Under the pieces are notes generated by a model, which made no database searches, was not told the origin of the DNA, and saw only the letters and a list, made by a program, of their open reading frames with translations. A program made the translations under genes and the position numbers. 64,000 bases of DNA from the NCBI GenBank assembly GCA_032718475.1, contig JAUCBJ010007580.1:62001-126000 (forward strand), given 5' to 3'. Of this stretch, positions 1 to 9,364 are shown piece by piece (position 1 is the first letter of the stretch; each line of letters opens with the position of its first letter). This stretch comes from Nemertoderma westbladi (taxonomy: Eukaryota; Xenacoelomorpha; Nemertodermatida; Nemertodermatidae).

Positions 1-120
1 CCTTTCCAACTTCTCGTAGTATCCTCTCGTCTTCTCTTCCGGGTGTCTTTCGGTGAAATCCACCAGTATTTCTTTTCCTCCTGACTCCGCCTTTCTCTTC
101 CTGATCAGCTTACTCGCCAT
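1..120 (-). CDS. ORF X of the BEL/Pao family, N-terminal part (runs off window)
   Basis: An ATG at 120 opens a frame with no stop to the window edge (40 codons). It starts MASKLIRKRK, which is basic, and includes VDFTERHPEEKTR. The same sequence lies at the same place, 1.2-1.3 kb beyond integrase, in copy E2 (from 16872), where it is frameshifted. Many differences between the copies over VDFT.RHPE are synonymous third-position changes (ACC/ACG, CAC/CAT, CCG/CCA), as expected for a coding region that evolved under constraint. I do not recognise the protein. No signal peptide or membrane segment is visible in this part, so it does not look like the start of an envelope gene. Confidence 0.6.
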   Translation of the reverse strand, partial: MASKLIRKRKAESGGKEILVDFTERHPEEKTRGYYEKLER

Positions 121-605
121 TCCGAACACTACACTCGCTCACCTGCAGGGTGGTGCCTTACCAAGGCGCAATACAGATGAGTGATGTATTTAAGATGTTT
201 CGTACGGTTCGATAATGGCCTACTTTCTACTTAGTTGCGCCTTTCAAGCTAAATTTAACCTAATTAATTTTGAAGCTAGTAAATGAGCGTAATTTACAAT
301 TTCTGTCCGTTACTTTTATTATGTTCTAGAATAACTTCCCTTGTGTTGCCACTATTTTACAATTTTCATCCCTATTTTATTTATTTATCCATTTACTTTG
401 ATTCTACTGTCCTACTACTTACTGCTGCCTATGGATTATTCTATTCTCTAATCCACATTCTGGCCTACTCCGTGGGCCTATGCAGTACAGCAGTATGCGT
501 CGTGTGGCCACACGATTTATCCAGCTGTACTCATATGCCCCCCTCTCTCTACTAATTGCTAACTAATACCTATATCTATATCCCCTTTTACCTCTTACTC
601 CTTCT
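121..605. other. Non-coding spacer of E1, between ORF X and the tandem repeats
   Basis: AT- and CT-rich sequence with no convincing gene. The stretch around 290-350 (TCTGTCCGTTACTTTTATTA) has a clear counterpart near 17005-17030 in copy E2. This shows that the spacer belongs to the element and not to the host. The small plus-strand frame at 283-555 is an unsupported chance ORF. Confidence 0.6.
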
Positions 606-1245
606 CTTCTAACTAACGGTACTTACGTACCCTCTAACTCTAACTCTGACTAACGGTACTACGTACCCTCTAACTCTAACTCCAACTAACGGTACTACGT
701 ACCCTCTAACTCTAACTCTAACTATCGGTACTATGTACCCTCTAACTCTAACTCTAACTAACGGTACTACGTACCCTCTAGCTCTAACTCTAACTAACGG
801 TACTTACGTACCCTCTAACTAACTCTCTAACTGGCGGTACTACGTACCTCCTAACTAACTAACTAACTAGGTACTTACGTACCCTCTAACTAACTCTCTA
901 ACTGGCGGTACTACGTACCTCCTAACTAACTAACTAATGGTACTTACGTACCCTCTAACTAACTCTCTAACTGGCGGTACTACGTACCCTCTAACTCTAA
1001 CTCTAACTATCGGTACTACGTACCCTCTAACTAACTAACTAACTAACTAACGGTACTTACGTACCCTCTAACTAACTCTCTAACTGGCGGTACTACGTAC
1101 CTCCTAACTAACTGACTAACTAACGGTACTTACGTACCCTCTAACTAACTCTCTAACTGGCGGTACTATGTACCTCCTAACTAACTAACTAACTAGGTAC
1201 TGCGTACCTTCTTACTAACTCTCTGCCTACTAACTGCGTACCTAC
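606..1245. repeat. Tandem minisatellite with GGTACTACGTACC cores in E1 spacer
   Basis: About 17 tandem units, mostly 36-40 bp, each with a near-palindromic core (GGTACTACGTACC or GGTACTTACGTACC) followed by CTAACT-type hexamers in varying number. It sits between integrase and ORF X of E1. The matching spacer in E2 (around 17460-17690) contains more diverged GGTAC..CGTACC units, so the repeat type is a family trait that has expanded in E1. The CTAACT runs look telomere-like but are not CCCTAA arrays. Confidence 0.9.
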
Positions 1246-1358
1246 TATGTACTATTTTTTATTTTATTTTATTATTTTGTTTGTGGGAAGGGCGTCTCGC
1301 CCTCAATCCCACCCCCCTCAGTCCAAAACTTGGACGACTAAACTTTTCTCTAACTCTG

Positions 1359-3104
1359 CTAAGGTGCACCTTCTAATAGACAGCATTTACCTACAGCTCT
1401 CCTGTAGGTTTTTCTGTCCTTCGCACCTATCTTTCCACCTATCCGTACTTCTACCGATCGGACTCTTCCGTCCTCGTCGGAATAGGTGCCTACAACTCTC
1501 GCCAACCGCCATTGGTTGTTGATGATAGTATCATCCGTGACGATTATGAGATCTCCCTCTCTTAACTCCCTGTTTGACTTCCTCCACTTGCTTCGCTTTT
1601 GGAGTGTGGGTAGGTATTCCTCGACCCACCTCCTCCAATACTCTGCGCTTAATGCTTTAGCGACTTTCCAAGTTTGGCGGGAGTGTATGTCGTCTGGGTC
1701 TACACCCCGCATATCGATGGTCGCTGGCCTTTCCATTAGGAAATGGCTAGGCGTCAGCACGTCTAATGACTCAGGGTCATCATTCTCTGGATATAGCGGT
1801 CTGCTATTAATGATCCCCTCACACTTCGCAAGTACTGTACGTAAGACGTCCTCAGTGACCATGTGGGTGTTCATCAGCTTCGTCATTAGACGTTTTGAAC
1901 TGCCCACCAGTCTCTCGACGCATCCTAGTGTATGTGGTGCATACGGCGTCCTTCTCTCCCACTTTACTTGTCGTCTCCTCATGGCTGCCCTGACTTCTTC
2001 TCCCTCCAAGATGTCCAAGGCCTCTGCCATCTCACTCTCTGCGCCTACAAAGTTGGTGCCGTTGTCGCTGTATATCACTGCGATCGTTCCACCTTTGCAG
2101 TCCCTAAACCTTTCTAAGGCGTTAATGAACGCTGATGCGGTTGCATCTTGGGCGAGTTCTATCCCTACCGCCCGCGTATTGTTGCATACGAAGATAATGC
2201 CGTAGCGTTTCTCCGTGTGTCGCATCACTTTGATCTTTATCGGCCCGAACATGTCCACACCGCAATGCGTAAATGGCGGGTCGTGTTGTCTTACCCTACT
2301 CGCCGGTAGTGGCGCCATCTCCTGTACGGCTCGCTCCTTCTTCGCTCGTCGGCAGGTCTGGCACTGCCCCACTACCGCTTTAACCTTCTTCCTTAATTGT
2401 TTGACCCAATAGGTCCTCCTTGTCTCTGTGAGGGTTCGGTTGGTGCCCCCATGCAATATCGATTTGTGGGAGTCCCATATAATCTGGTGGACTATTGGCG
2501 ATCCTGTAGGAATGATGATGGGTTTCGGTGGTACGACTATGCTGTTGTTGTATCCCACCCTAGAATTCATTACTAGAATCCCGTCGTCATTGAGTTGTGG
2601 CGACAGCGTGATCAACTCGCTGTCCCGTCGGAGGTGCTGTTGGTTACCGATGCGTTCCACCTCGTCGCCGTAGTTCTTCCGTTGTTCATAGCGGATCACT
2701 GCCTTGTCCGCTCCTTCCAGATCTATGGTTGTCCTGATCTTCTTGTCCTTGCCGACTCCCGCGAGGAAATTCCCGAAGGCTCTCCAGTACGCCACTAGTT
2801 TCTTGGTCTTATACCAACTAGAACTGTAGCTGAGGAGTTTATCCGTCGGGTTATCGCACAGTTCCCTTCCTGGTTGCACGTCCCTAATCTCCCTCACCAT
2901 CTGGTAGTATATCTCTTCTCCCTCTGAATCTCCCTCTTCTCCTTCTGATATTACTTCCGAGCCCGGGTCCACCTTCCTCATCGGCGGCCAGGCCTCCCTA
3001 TCGCTCAGAAATTGTGGCCCATGTTGCCACAATACTTCCTTCTTCAGGAAAGTGTGGCGTTCCACGCCCCTCGACAGCAAGTCCGCTGGGTTCTCGTCTG
3101 TTGG
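1359..3104 (-). CDS. pol: E1 pol, C-terminal segment: RNase H end, integrase, C-terminal domain
   Basis: The segment starts after an in-frame TGA (3105-3107) and runs to a natural end at 1359. The first residues (PTDENPADLLSRG) are the conserved link following RNase H in BEL/Pao pol. Integrase follows: an HHCC zinc module (histidines in the SHKSILHGG region, CQTC near residue 240), then the catalytic triad in CGVDMFGP, YSDNGTNF and GCVERLVGS. All three acidic residues are present. The end (DLIIVTDDTIINNQWRLARV) fits the C-terminal domain that follows integrase in this group. The role is insertion of the cDNA into the genome. The part is intact, so the only damage is the stop in front of it. 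Confidence 0.9.
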   Translation of the reverse strand, partial: PTDENPADLLSRGVERHTFLKKEVLWQHGPQFLSDREAWPPMRKVDPGSEVISEGEEGDSEGEEIYYQMVREIRDVQPGRELCDNPTDKLLSYSSSWYKTKKLVAYWRAFGNFLAGVGKDKKIRTTIDLEGADKAVIRYEQRKNYGDEVERIGNQQHLRRDSELITLSPQLNDDGILVMNSRVGYNNSIVVPPKPIIIPTGSPIVHQIIWDSHKSILHGGTNRTLTETRRTYWVKQLRKKVKAVVGQCQTCRRAKKERAVQEMAPLPASRVRQHDPPFTHCGVDMFGPIKIKVMRHTEKRYGIIFVCNNTRAVGIELAQDATASAFINALERFRDCKGGTIAVIYSDNGTNFVGAESEMAEALDILEGEEVRAAMRRRQVKWERRTPYAPHTLGCVERLVGSSKRLMTKLMNTHMVTEDVLRTVLAKCEGIINSRPLYPENDDPESLDVLTPSHFLMERPATIDMRGVDPDDIHSRQTWKVAKALSAEYWRRWVEEYLPTLQKRSKWRKSNRELREGDLIIVTDDTIINNQWRLARVVGTYSDEDGRVRSVEVRIGGKIGAKDRKTYRRAVGKCCLLEGAP

Positions 3105-3956
3105 TCAGTAGTGCCACCTTTCCAGTTCTGTATTCGCCCTTATTTCGTCCACTCTATTCGCAACGAATATCGGGTATCTCGTCCTTTCGTTGTGTAGCCA
3201 ACCAAGCACTACCATGGAGTCCGTCCAGTAGTGTGTCTCCACTATGTTGGGAATAGTATCCACTAGGTAGGCTGTGGCTCTTACTCCTAGTCTCGCAGCT
3301 GTCAATTCTAACTTGGGAACTGATGCTGAATCTGGCGGCGTTGACTTTGCTTTACTAAAGGCTAGTCTTGGCTTATGAGCCCCCTCTCGTTGTACTAAGT
3401 AGAGTGCCGCTCCGTACGCTTCCAACGACGCGTCGGAGAACATGTGTAGGTCCAGATTCGTCATGTTCCCATCCGGGAAATACACCCTTGGCATGTTGTA
3501 TGTTCCCATCTTCTCCAAGCTTCCTGTCCACTTGCTCCACTGTCTCTTGATTTCCTCCGGTACCTCTACGTCCCACTCATCTTTTAGTTTGTATACTCTC
3601 TTGAGTATCTGTTTCCCCGTGACTAATAATGGGGATGCTAGGCCTAGGGGATCGTATATCCTTGCTATATACGATACATAGCCCCTCTTCGTGTGGATGT
3701 CTGCGCCCTCCTGGCTCAGCTGATACTTCTGTTCGTCTGTCTTTCTATCCCACACGATTCCCAACGCCTTCTGCTGAGATTCTGTTCTCTTAATCGCCAT
3801 GTCCTGCCCTTTGGCTGTTGTGGGATTATCCATGGTCGATTCTGGTTTCCTGTCCTCTATGGCTTTGATAAATTCTTCCGAACTGGATTGGAATTTGGTC
3901 AGGTTAAAGCCGGATCCCTTTAGGATGTCGCGAACCTCGCGCCCTGTATCCAGTAT
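3105..3956 (-). CDS. pol: E1 pol, middle segment: RT thumb and RNase H
   Basis: This is in the same frame as the segments on both sides, bounded by TAG (3957-3959) and TGA (3105-3107). It begins ILDTGREVRDILKG just after the YVDD palm and carries YDPLGLASPLLVTGK, a hallmark of BEL/Pao pol. The RNase H-like domain follows with MFSDASLEAYGAALY and HYWTDSMVVLGWL. In E2 the codon at the TAG is GAA and the codon at the TGA is TGC. Each stop is therefore a short mutational step from a sense codon. This makes the copy a recently inactivated one and does not suggest separate genes. Confidence 0.88.
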   Translation of the reverse strand: MLDTGREVRDILKGSGFNLTKFQSSSEEFIKAIEDRKPESTMDNPTTAKGQDMAIKRTESQQKALGIVWDRKTDEQKYQLSQEGADIHTKRGYVSYIARIYDPLGLASPLLVTGKQILKRVYKLKDEWDVEVPEEIKRQWSKWTGSLEKMGTYNMPRVYFPDGNMTNLDLHMFSDASLEAYGAALYLVQREGAHKPRLAFSKAKSTPPDSASVPKLELTAARLGVRATAYLVDTIPNIVETHYWTDSMVVLGWLHNERTRYPIFVANRVDEIRANTELERWHY

Positions 3957-6900
3957 CTAATTAACCATATTTCCAGACTCCATTCCGTCGTCTACGTAGA
4001 AGCCGCGTCGAATCATATCGACGGCCCTATTGCTGTATCTATCTTCCTTCCCCTTTACTGTGTCTCTCACTGCCATAGTCGTCGTAAATGAAGACGACTT
4101 GGCCCCCATGTTCTGTACTACCATCTTATATGCTGGTATTATTGGCGGTTCTTCTTCGCCGTTATACCATAAGAAGCGTTGACTGTCGCTATCTTCTTCC
4201 GTTACACGGACTTGGTTGAACATGCCTTCTATGTCACACGTGAAGGCGTGTTTCCCATTTCGAAATCTAAGTAACACCTCTATGCCCAAATTGTAAATAT
4301 TTGGGCCTTCTAACAGGTAATCGTTTAAGCATTTTCCGTCGGTCTTTGCCGATGCGTCGACTACCATCCTTAGTTTACCTTTCTTTGGATCTAAAGCCAC
4401 GTGCAGTGGCAGGTAATATGTTCTATCCGTGTTCGGCTCGTCGACCGGTAACTCCACGGCCCATCCTTTCTCGACGTACTTCTTAATCGTCCTGTGGATG
4501 TACTCATTCTTCTCGGGGCTCCGTTTTAGTGTTTGTTTCAGTTTGCGGAGTCTCGTGAGTACCATCCCCCTATTGTCGGGTAACGGTATCTTCGGTAGTT
4601 TCCATACCATTCCTATAGTATACCGTCCCTCATCGCATGTCATTGATTCCTCTACGCTTTGTAGAGCCTGCTTGTCTTCCACCGAGGTCCCGACCCCGGT
4701 TTCTTTCAATCCCTCGAAATCCTGTCTGAGCAGTCTTTTAAGCTGCTCCTCTGCTCCCTCATCACCCATTTCCTGCATTGTTCCCGCGAACATGCATCCT
4801 GATGTCTCCGACATCCTAAATGGTATCTTACTCTTGATTGGACCACTCAGCGTCCACCCGAATGGTGTTAATATGGCCACCGGGTCACTCTGCTTGTCTT
4901 CGCCGAAGACCGTTTGCATTCTTTCGTGGGCTGTTGGGCAGTCCATACCTACTATGATGGATACCTTCCTAACGTCCACGTCTGGGATTGAGAAGTCAAT
5001 GTTGTCCAGGAATTTGTACTGCTCAACCTCGATGTTGGTTGGTCGCCTGGCATTGATATTAATTGACTCTATCACTTGAATGGGGTCGATGGTTGCCCCA
5101 TAGTCACATCCTGGTGCCACTGCTGCAATTGCGCACCGTCCTGTTCTCATCTCCAGGATCTCATCTTTGCTAGAGATGGTTGTTACCGCCATCTTGCTTG
5201 GCCTCGTTCTCAATCCTATCTCCTCGGCAACCCATTCCTCGACTAATGTGAAGGCAGCTCCACTATCAACCAGCATTAGCGTTGTTACTGATCGATTGCC
5301 TTCCCCGATCACTCGTACTGGTACTACTCCAAGTAGCACCGTTCCTCTCTTCTTCGCCCCTACTGTGCTCGTCGCCATCGTTTGGCCTCTCCTTTGACCA
5401 AATTTCATTGGCTTCTCCTTGCACTCCCTTGCTCTATGTCCACTCATTACACATCGCGAGCAGATTTTATTGCTGAACGCATAGTCTATCTGATCTTGCC
5501 TAGGTAGCGCCTGCCAGTACCTGCAGTTCATAGTTTGATGAAGCGCATTTGCGTGTAGCTGACATTTGCTCTTTGGGTCGTAGCCCTCTTTATACAGTGC
5601 ATTGCGTATCGCAGTTGCGTTCGTACCAAAGTCCCTACTATTCTTATTGTTTGGGTTTTGCCTATTGGACGTACTGGGGTTATGTTTATTCGTGTTATTA
5701 TTGTTTCCCTGTCCGTTCCATGATGTTGTCTTATCCTCGGCTAGCTGTGGACTTGCAGTCCCCTGCGTCGCTGCATATGGCAATGGTTGCCTGAGTCTCG
5801 GTAATGCGTTCGATGTGTTGTGCTCTGGTTTCGGTCTATGGTAGTCTGTCTTCGGTCCCTTTCCCAGGCTGTCTTCGCTATAGACTGGGTCAGTTATTAG
5901 TTCAGCCTCGTAGTTTAAGAAGTTTGACATTTCTTCTAAACCCGGTTCCGCACCCTTCTTATCTCGAGTGGAGAAGGCAATTTTTCTCCACTTGTTGCGC
6001 AGCCAGTTTGGTAGTTCCTGCGCTATCGTGGTGATGTTGTTGGACGCATTGAGTTCGTACGGCGCGTCTAGCGTCTTCAGCACGATTAGCGCCTTTTCGA
6101 CTTTGTTAGCGAACGTCTTAATGCTAACGGGATTATCCTGCAGGCCACCCGATGTTATGCCCCTCAGCGTCTGCCTGATGATCTTGGCCGGGTGCCCATA
6201 TTCCCTATCCAGTGCCCGCCATGCTGTCGTGAAGCCGCCCTCTATTCCTTGATATTGCCTAACGATGTCATATGCTGGGCCTCCCGTGTATACTTGTAGA
6301 TACTTTAGGCACTCCGCCTGCGTCAAGTTTTTTGTTAGTATTTCGTTACTATACATGCGCCGAAACTGTAGATATTCTTCCGGCCTACTCCCATCGAATT
6401 TGAATGGTTCCACTGGTGGTAGCTCGATCCTCGTTTTCAACGCATCGATCAACGTGGCCATCCCCATTGCCTGCGCTTCCAATGGATTCGACGGGTGCTG
6501 TATAGTTTCCCCTGTCTGGTGCGTTCCGTCTGTCCTATTTCTTGACCTTCTCTGACTTGGGTATGTCATCGGGGGTAGCGGCCCCCTCCATATGTCTGTA
6601 TCACACGACCTATTCTCATCCAAGGGTCTCGTTGTTCTTGCTCCTATCGGGGTATATTGTTGATATTGTGATGGGGGAATGTCACCCTGCCCCCCCCCCC
6701 CCCCCCCCACCGGTATGTTTGGTACTGGGGTTGATGTTAATATGTTGGGGCCCATGCACCTATCCGCAATAATTCCCCCCTCCCCTGGGTATATGTTATG
6801 TCCTTGCATGCTGTAGTCATACTGCTGTGCTGGTACCGGTATAGGCCTATCAGCTTCTGGCCTACCCGCCGGTATGTATTCCGCGACTTCCGGGTTTAAT

Positions 6901-7622
6901 CCCGTTGTCCACGCTATCCTATCGCCTACATTGCCTCTCTCAGTATGGCCTACGGTATGTGCAGTAAGGCCTACAGTATGTCCTACAGTCTGCATGTGTT
7001 GTTCGGGATCGAAGTTTATTCTTCTCGAATAATCCTCCCCGCGGCTACCGTACTCTCGGTCGGTATGTGTATTCCGTCGGAAAGTTTCTCTTCGACCCCC
7101 CTCTCTGCTGTTCTCGTCTCCGTGCCGGTACGTCGCGTACCCCTCTCTCGGCGCGTAGTGCGCCTCGCCGGGTCGCATCTCTCCGGGGCGACGGCAATCT
7201 CCCGGAGTCCGACCCCACTGACTCTCCGTTCTCATCTCGACTATCGATGGCTCGCTATCCGTCCTCACTCTTCTATCGTTCGCGGCGATACTTCCACTAC
7301 TGTCTTCCTTTCTTCTCTTATCAGTGGAATATTCCCGCCCGTGAGATCTCTCGTCGACCTCCCGGTTAAACCCCACTGTTCTTCTTCCTTCCTCTGATCG
7401 GGCTCGACGCTTCGTCCGCCCTCTCGCGACGTCAACCTGTCTCTCTCTGCTCGGTCGCACGCCGCTGGGGATATTCGCAATCCCCCTATTACTTTCCGTC
7501 GCCGGTTGTTGCGGTTTACCTATTTCGGCCCTCGCATTATCCGCTGACGGTTGTGGGACACTTTCTGCCCCCCCCCCTCTCGCCGCTAACTCTCTGTTGT
7601 GGGGCCCTTGTAGCCCCCCCCA
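3957..7622 (-). CDS. gag-pol: E1 gag-protease-RT segment
   Basis: The frame opens at 7622, just after two TAG codons, and has no good ATG near its start, so it is probably entered by frameshifting from the upstream gag frame. Counted from a GTG at 7460, the order is: Arg/Glu-rich linker; DUF1759-like capsid region near residues 345-550 (LPPVEPFKFDGSRPEEYLQF); zinc knuckle near 670 (CSRCVMSGHRAREC, CX2CX4HX4C); retroviral-type aspartic protease with VDSGAAF near 731; RT from about 1020 with GAKSSSF and YVDD near 1155. The catalytic residues are intact. The frame ends at TAG 3957, only a few codons after YVDD. A run of 19 C (6690-6708) codes for glycines. Confidence 0.9.
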   Translation of the reverse strand, partial: WGGLQGPHNRELAARGGGAESVPQPSADNARAEIGKPQQPATESNRGIANIPSGVRPSRERQVDVARGRTKRRARSEEGRRTVGFNREVDERSHGREYSTDKRRKEDSSGSIAANDRRVRTDSEPSIVEMRTESQWGRTPGDCRRPGEMRPGEAHYAPREGYATYRHGDENSREGGRRETFRRNTHTDREYGSRGEDYSRRINFDPEQHMQTVGHTVGLTAHTVGHTERGNVGDRIAWTTGLNPEVAEYIPAGRPEADRPIPVPAQQYDYSMQGHNIYPGEGGIIADRCMGPNILTSTPVPNIPVGGGGGGQGDIPPSQYQQYTPIGARTTRPLDENRSCDTDIWRGPLPPMTYPSQRRSRNRTDGTHQTGETIQHPSNPLEAQAMGMATLIDALKTRIELPPVEPFKFDGSRPEEYLQFRRMYSNEILTKNLTQAECLKYLQVYTGGPAYDIVRQYQGIEGGFTTAWRALDREYGHPAKIIRQTLRGITSGGLQDNPVSIKTFANKVEKALIVLKTLDAPYELNASNNITTIAQELPNWLRNKWRKIAFSTRDKKGAEPGLEEMSNFLNYEAELITDPVYSEDSLGKGPKTDYHRPKPEHNTSNALPRLRQPLPYAATQGTASPQLAEDKTTSWNGQGNNNNTNKHNPSTSNRQNPNNKNSRDFGTNATAIRNALYKEGYDPKSKCQLHANALHQTMNCRYWQALPRQDQIDYAFSNKICSRCVMSGHRARECKEKPMKFGQRRGQTMATSTVGAKKRGTVLLGVVPVRVIGEGNRSVTTLMLVDSGAAFTLVEEWVAEEIGLRTRPSKMAVTTISSKDEILEMRTGRCAIAAVAPGCDYGATIDPIQVIESININARRPTNIEVEQYKFLDNIDFSIPDVDVRKVSIIVGMDCPTAHERMQTVFGEDKQSDPVAILTPFGWTLSGPIKSKIPFRMSETSGCMFAGTMQEMGDEGAEEQLKRLLRQDFEGLKETGVGTSVEDKQALQSVEESMTCDEGRYTIGMVWKLPKIPLPDNRGMVLTRLRKLKQTLKRSPEKNEYIHRTIKKYVEKGWAVELPVDEPNTDRTYYLPLHVALDPKKGKLRMVVDASAKTDGKCLNDYLLEGPNIYNLGIEVLLRFRNGKHAFTCDIEGMFNQVRVTEEDSDSQRFLWYNGEEEPPIIPAYKMVVQNMGAKSSSFTTTMAVRDTVKGKEDRYSNRAVDMIRRGFYVDDGMESGNMVN
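6690..6708. repeat. C19 homopolymer inside E1 gag (poly-Gly in sense)
   Basis: Nineteen cytosines on the plus strand read as a G tract in the element's sense strand and code for six glycines (VGGGGGGQ). Length change here would shift the gag-pol frame, so the intact frame shows that the present length is compatible with translation. Confidence 0.95.
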
Positions 7623-8503
7623 CTACTACATTTAACTTCGCTACCTCTCTCCCCGCTACTATATACCTCTCTAGTCGACACATCAACCCTACCGCGGTCG
7701 GGTCTATTCACCCCCGCTTCTCCTCCTGCTATTGCGTGGCCTTCCAGGCCCTCTACTCCCTGTCTACCAACTACGTGGCCTACCAGGCCCTCTGCTCCCT
7801 GCCTACCAACTACGTGGCCTACCAGGCCCTCTGCTCCCTGCCTACCAACTACGTGGCCTACCAGGCCCTCATCTGCCTGGCTATACGCGTCCGACATGTT
7901 TACGTTAATAGCACCCATATTGGAAACATAATTGATTTGCTCGCTTGGAACGAAACCATTTGTATTATTCTGCGTGACTACGCTATCTGAGTTATTTTGT
8001 AAATTCGGGCTTGGATCATTATTTAAATTATTTGGATTATTCTGCGTAATCGCGTTATTTAAATTATTTTGTAGGTTCGAATTTGGGTTATTATTTTGAT
8101 TATTTGAATTATTTTGCGTAATTACATTAATATTAGAATTATTTTCTACATTAATATTAGGATTGTTCTGATTTAAATTTAAATTACTACCACTAGGCAA
8201 AGTATTTCCTGCAATAAAGGTTTGATTAGAGTTGTCCCATACGGTACTATCAACATTAACAACGTCTACTGTACCATTGTTATTATTACCCCCCCCGCCC
8301 GTACGGTCACACCAGTTTTGGGTCTGTCGTGCGGTCCCTGTCAGTGGGGTATTAATAAATGTATCTACGGCCCCCGGCTCCTCAAAAATACTCGAGCCGT
8401 CCCCGCTTTCAGACGGCGTCGCTTGCACGAATTGCAACTCGCACGCGCGCCTAATCCTATTTTTCGCCAATTCACCTTGGCGTCTCTTTAATTCCCTTTG
8501 CCC
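7586..8503 (-). CDS. gag: E1 gag, middle segment with Asn-rich tract and 13-aa repeats
   Basis: This is in frame with the coiled-coil segment upstream and is separated from it only by TGA at 8504-8506. It starts near GQRELKRRQGELAKNR and has a segment conserved with E2 (NTPLT.T.RQTQNWCDRT). It then carries about 70 residues dominated by Asn and Gln with no charged clusters, followed by three to four copies of a 13-residue repeat (GLVGHVVGRQGAE). It ends at TAG 7586 after a short poly-Gly. I know no named domain for this stretch. The Asn/Gln-rich part has the composition of prion-like, self-associating segments, which is a plausible but unproven aid to particle assembly. Confidence 0.7.
   Translation of the reverse strand, partial: GQRELKRRQGELAKNRIRRACELQFVQATPSESGDGSSIFEEPGAVDTFINTPLTGTARQTQNWCDRTGGGGNNNNGTVDVVNVDSTVWDNSNQTFIAGNTLPSGSNLNLNQNNPNINVENNSNINVITQNNSNNQNNNPNSNLQNNLNNAITQNNPNNLNNDPSPNLQNNSDSVVTQNNTNGFVPSEQINYVSNMGAINVNMSDAYSQADEGLVGHVVGRQGAEGLVGHVVGRQGAEGLVGHVVGRQGVEGLEGHAIAGGEAGVNRPDRGRVDVSTREVYSSGERGSEVKCSSGGGYKGPTTES
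7613..7621 (-). promoter_or_regulatory. Candidate -1 ribosomal frameshift site at gag-pol junction
   Basis: On the minus strand the gag frame reads AGT GGG GGG GGC TAC and meets TAG at 7586-7588. The pol frame opens at 7622, so the two overlap by about 37 nt, and going from gag to pol needs a shift of -1. The heptamer G GGG GGC sits in the zero frame in the X XXY YYZ form. Downstream a CCCC (near 7604) and a G10 run (7568-7577) could form a stem. What is seen is the overlap and heptamer. That it is used is inference. A simple one-base change in the homopolymer would look the same. Confidence 0.45.
7733..7870 (-). repeat. 39-bp tandem repeat in E1 gag
   Basis: Three to four near-identical 39-bp units encode the GLVGHVVGRQGAE peptide repeat. 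The unit length keeps the reading frame. Confidence 0.9.
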
Positions 8504-9364
8504 TCACTCAGCCTCTGCCATTCTCCTCTCACATTCCTGGGTGTCTCTGGTGGCCGACTCTGCTACACTCCTAGCACTCTCCCTTCGTCTCGCCTCGCGC
8601 TCCTTGTGTTCCGCCTCACGCTCCTTGCGTTCCCTTTCCTTTCTCGCCTCACGCTCCTTGCGTTCCGCCTCACGCTCCCTACACTCCCTTTCCTCTCTCG
8701 CCTCATGCTCCTTGCGTTCCGCCTCACGCTCCCTACACTCCCTTTCCTCTATTTCCTCACACTCCCTAAGGCTTCTCAAAGCCCTTTCGGCCCTCTCTCC
8801 GGTTTCTCTAATCAATGCCGCCTCCCTCTCTAACCGCATTCTCCCTTCCTCTAGCAGTTCCTCCATTTTTCTCTGACCTTCTTCTACCATCTCGAGACGG
8901 TGTGCGGCACCTATCTCTCTCACCGCTCTTTCTTTCGCGGAGGATGTAACAGACTTATTGGTTACGACGGACTTCCTCCGCCTTCCCAACCCACTAACTT
9001 TCCCCCACTTCCCGGAACTTTCTCCGACCGACGAGACCGAATCCTCGGGGTTAACCTCGGATTCGCCCCCTTCGGGGCCCCTCCAACCCACTGGTTTTAC
9101 TCCCCGGGCATCGACCAAGTATGGCCCTATGTACACTGGCGCTACGCTAGGTTCCATACTCCCACACTCCCATAGTTCAAACAGTTCGCCGGCAATCCCT
9201 TTTGCTCTCCCCTCGGCTAGTTCTCTCTGCCCAAAACGTATTAGGTAATTTAAGTGTCTATCCAACTCACCTAGTCGCTTTCTCAGTCTCACCTCGTCTA
9301 TCTTCGCCCCTTCCTTCTTGGCGTCCTTCATTAGCTTCCGGGTCGTGTTGTAGGCCCGTCGAAG
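8504..9364 (-). CDS. gag: E1 gag, charged alpha-helical segment
   Basis: This lies between in-frame TGA codons at 9365-9367 and 8504-8506. The first part (TTRKLMKDAKKEGAKIDE..., LIRFGQRELAEGRAKG, PVYIGPYLVDARG) is conserved in E2 around 29950-30330. The C-terminal 90 residues are almost entirely Glu, Arg, Lys and Ala (REREAERKEREARKERE), encoded by repeated 18- to 57-bp blocks. This composition predicts a long charged single helix or coiled coil, a reasonable gag multimerisation or spacer module. The first TGA corresponds to TGC in E2. Confidence 0.7.
   Translation of the reverse strand, partial: LRRAYNTTRKLMKDAKKEGAKIDEVRLRKRLGELDRHLNYLIRFGQRELAEGRAKGIAGELFELWECGSMEPSVAPVYIGPYLVDARGVKPVGWRGPEGGESEVNPEDSVSSVGESSGKWGKVSGLGRRRKSVVTNKSVTSSAKERAVREIGAAHRLEMVEEGQRKMEELLEEGRMRLEREAALIRETGERAERALRSLRECEEIEERECREREAERKEHEAREERECREREAERKEREARKERERKEREAEHKEREARRRESARSVAESATRDTQECERRMAEAE

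Noticed and set aside
606-1245. Telomeric repeat
   Set aside because: The hexamers are CTAACT mixed with GTAC cores, not CCCTAA, and the block lies inside a retroelement.
1486-6772. Plus-strand frames of 60-239 codons opposite E1 pol
   Set aside because: They are antisense shadows of conserved gag-pol coding sequence. They contain no domain and do not match between E1 and E2.
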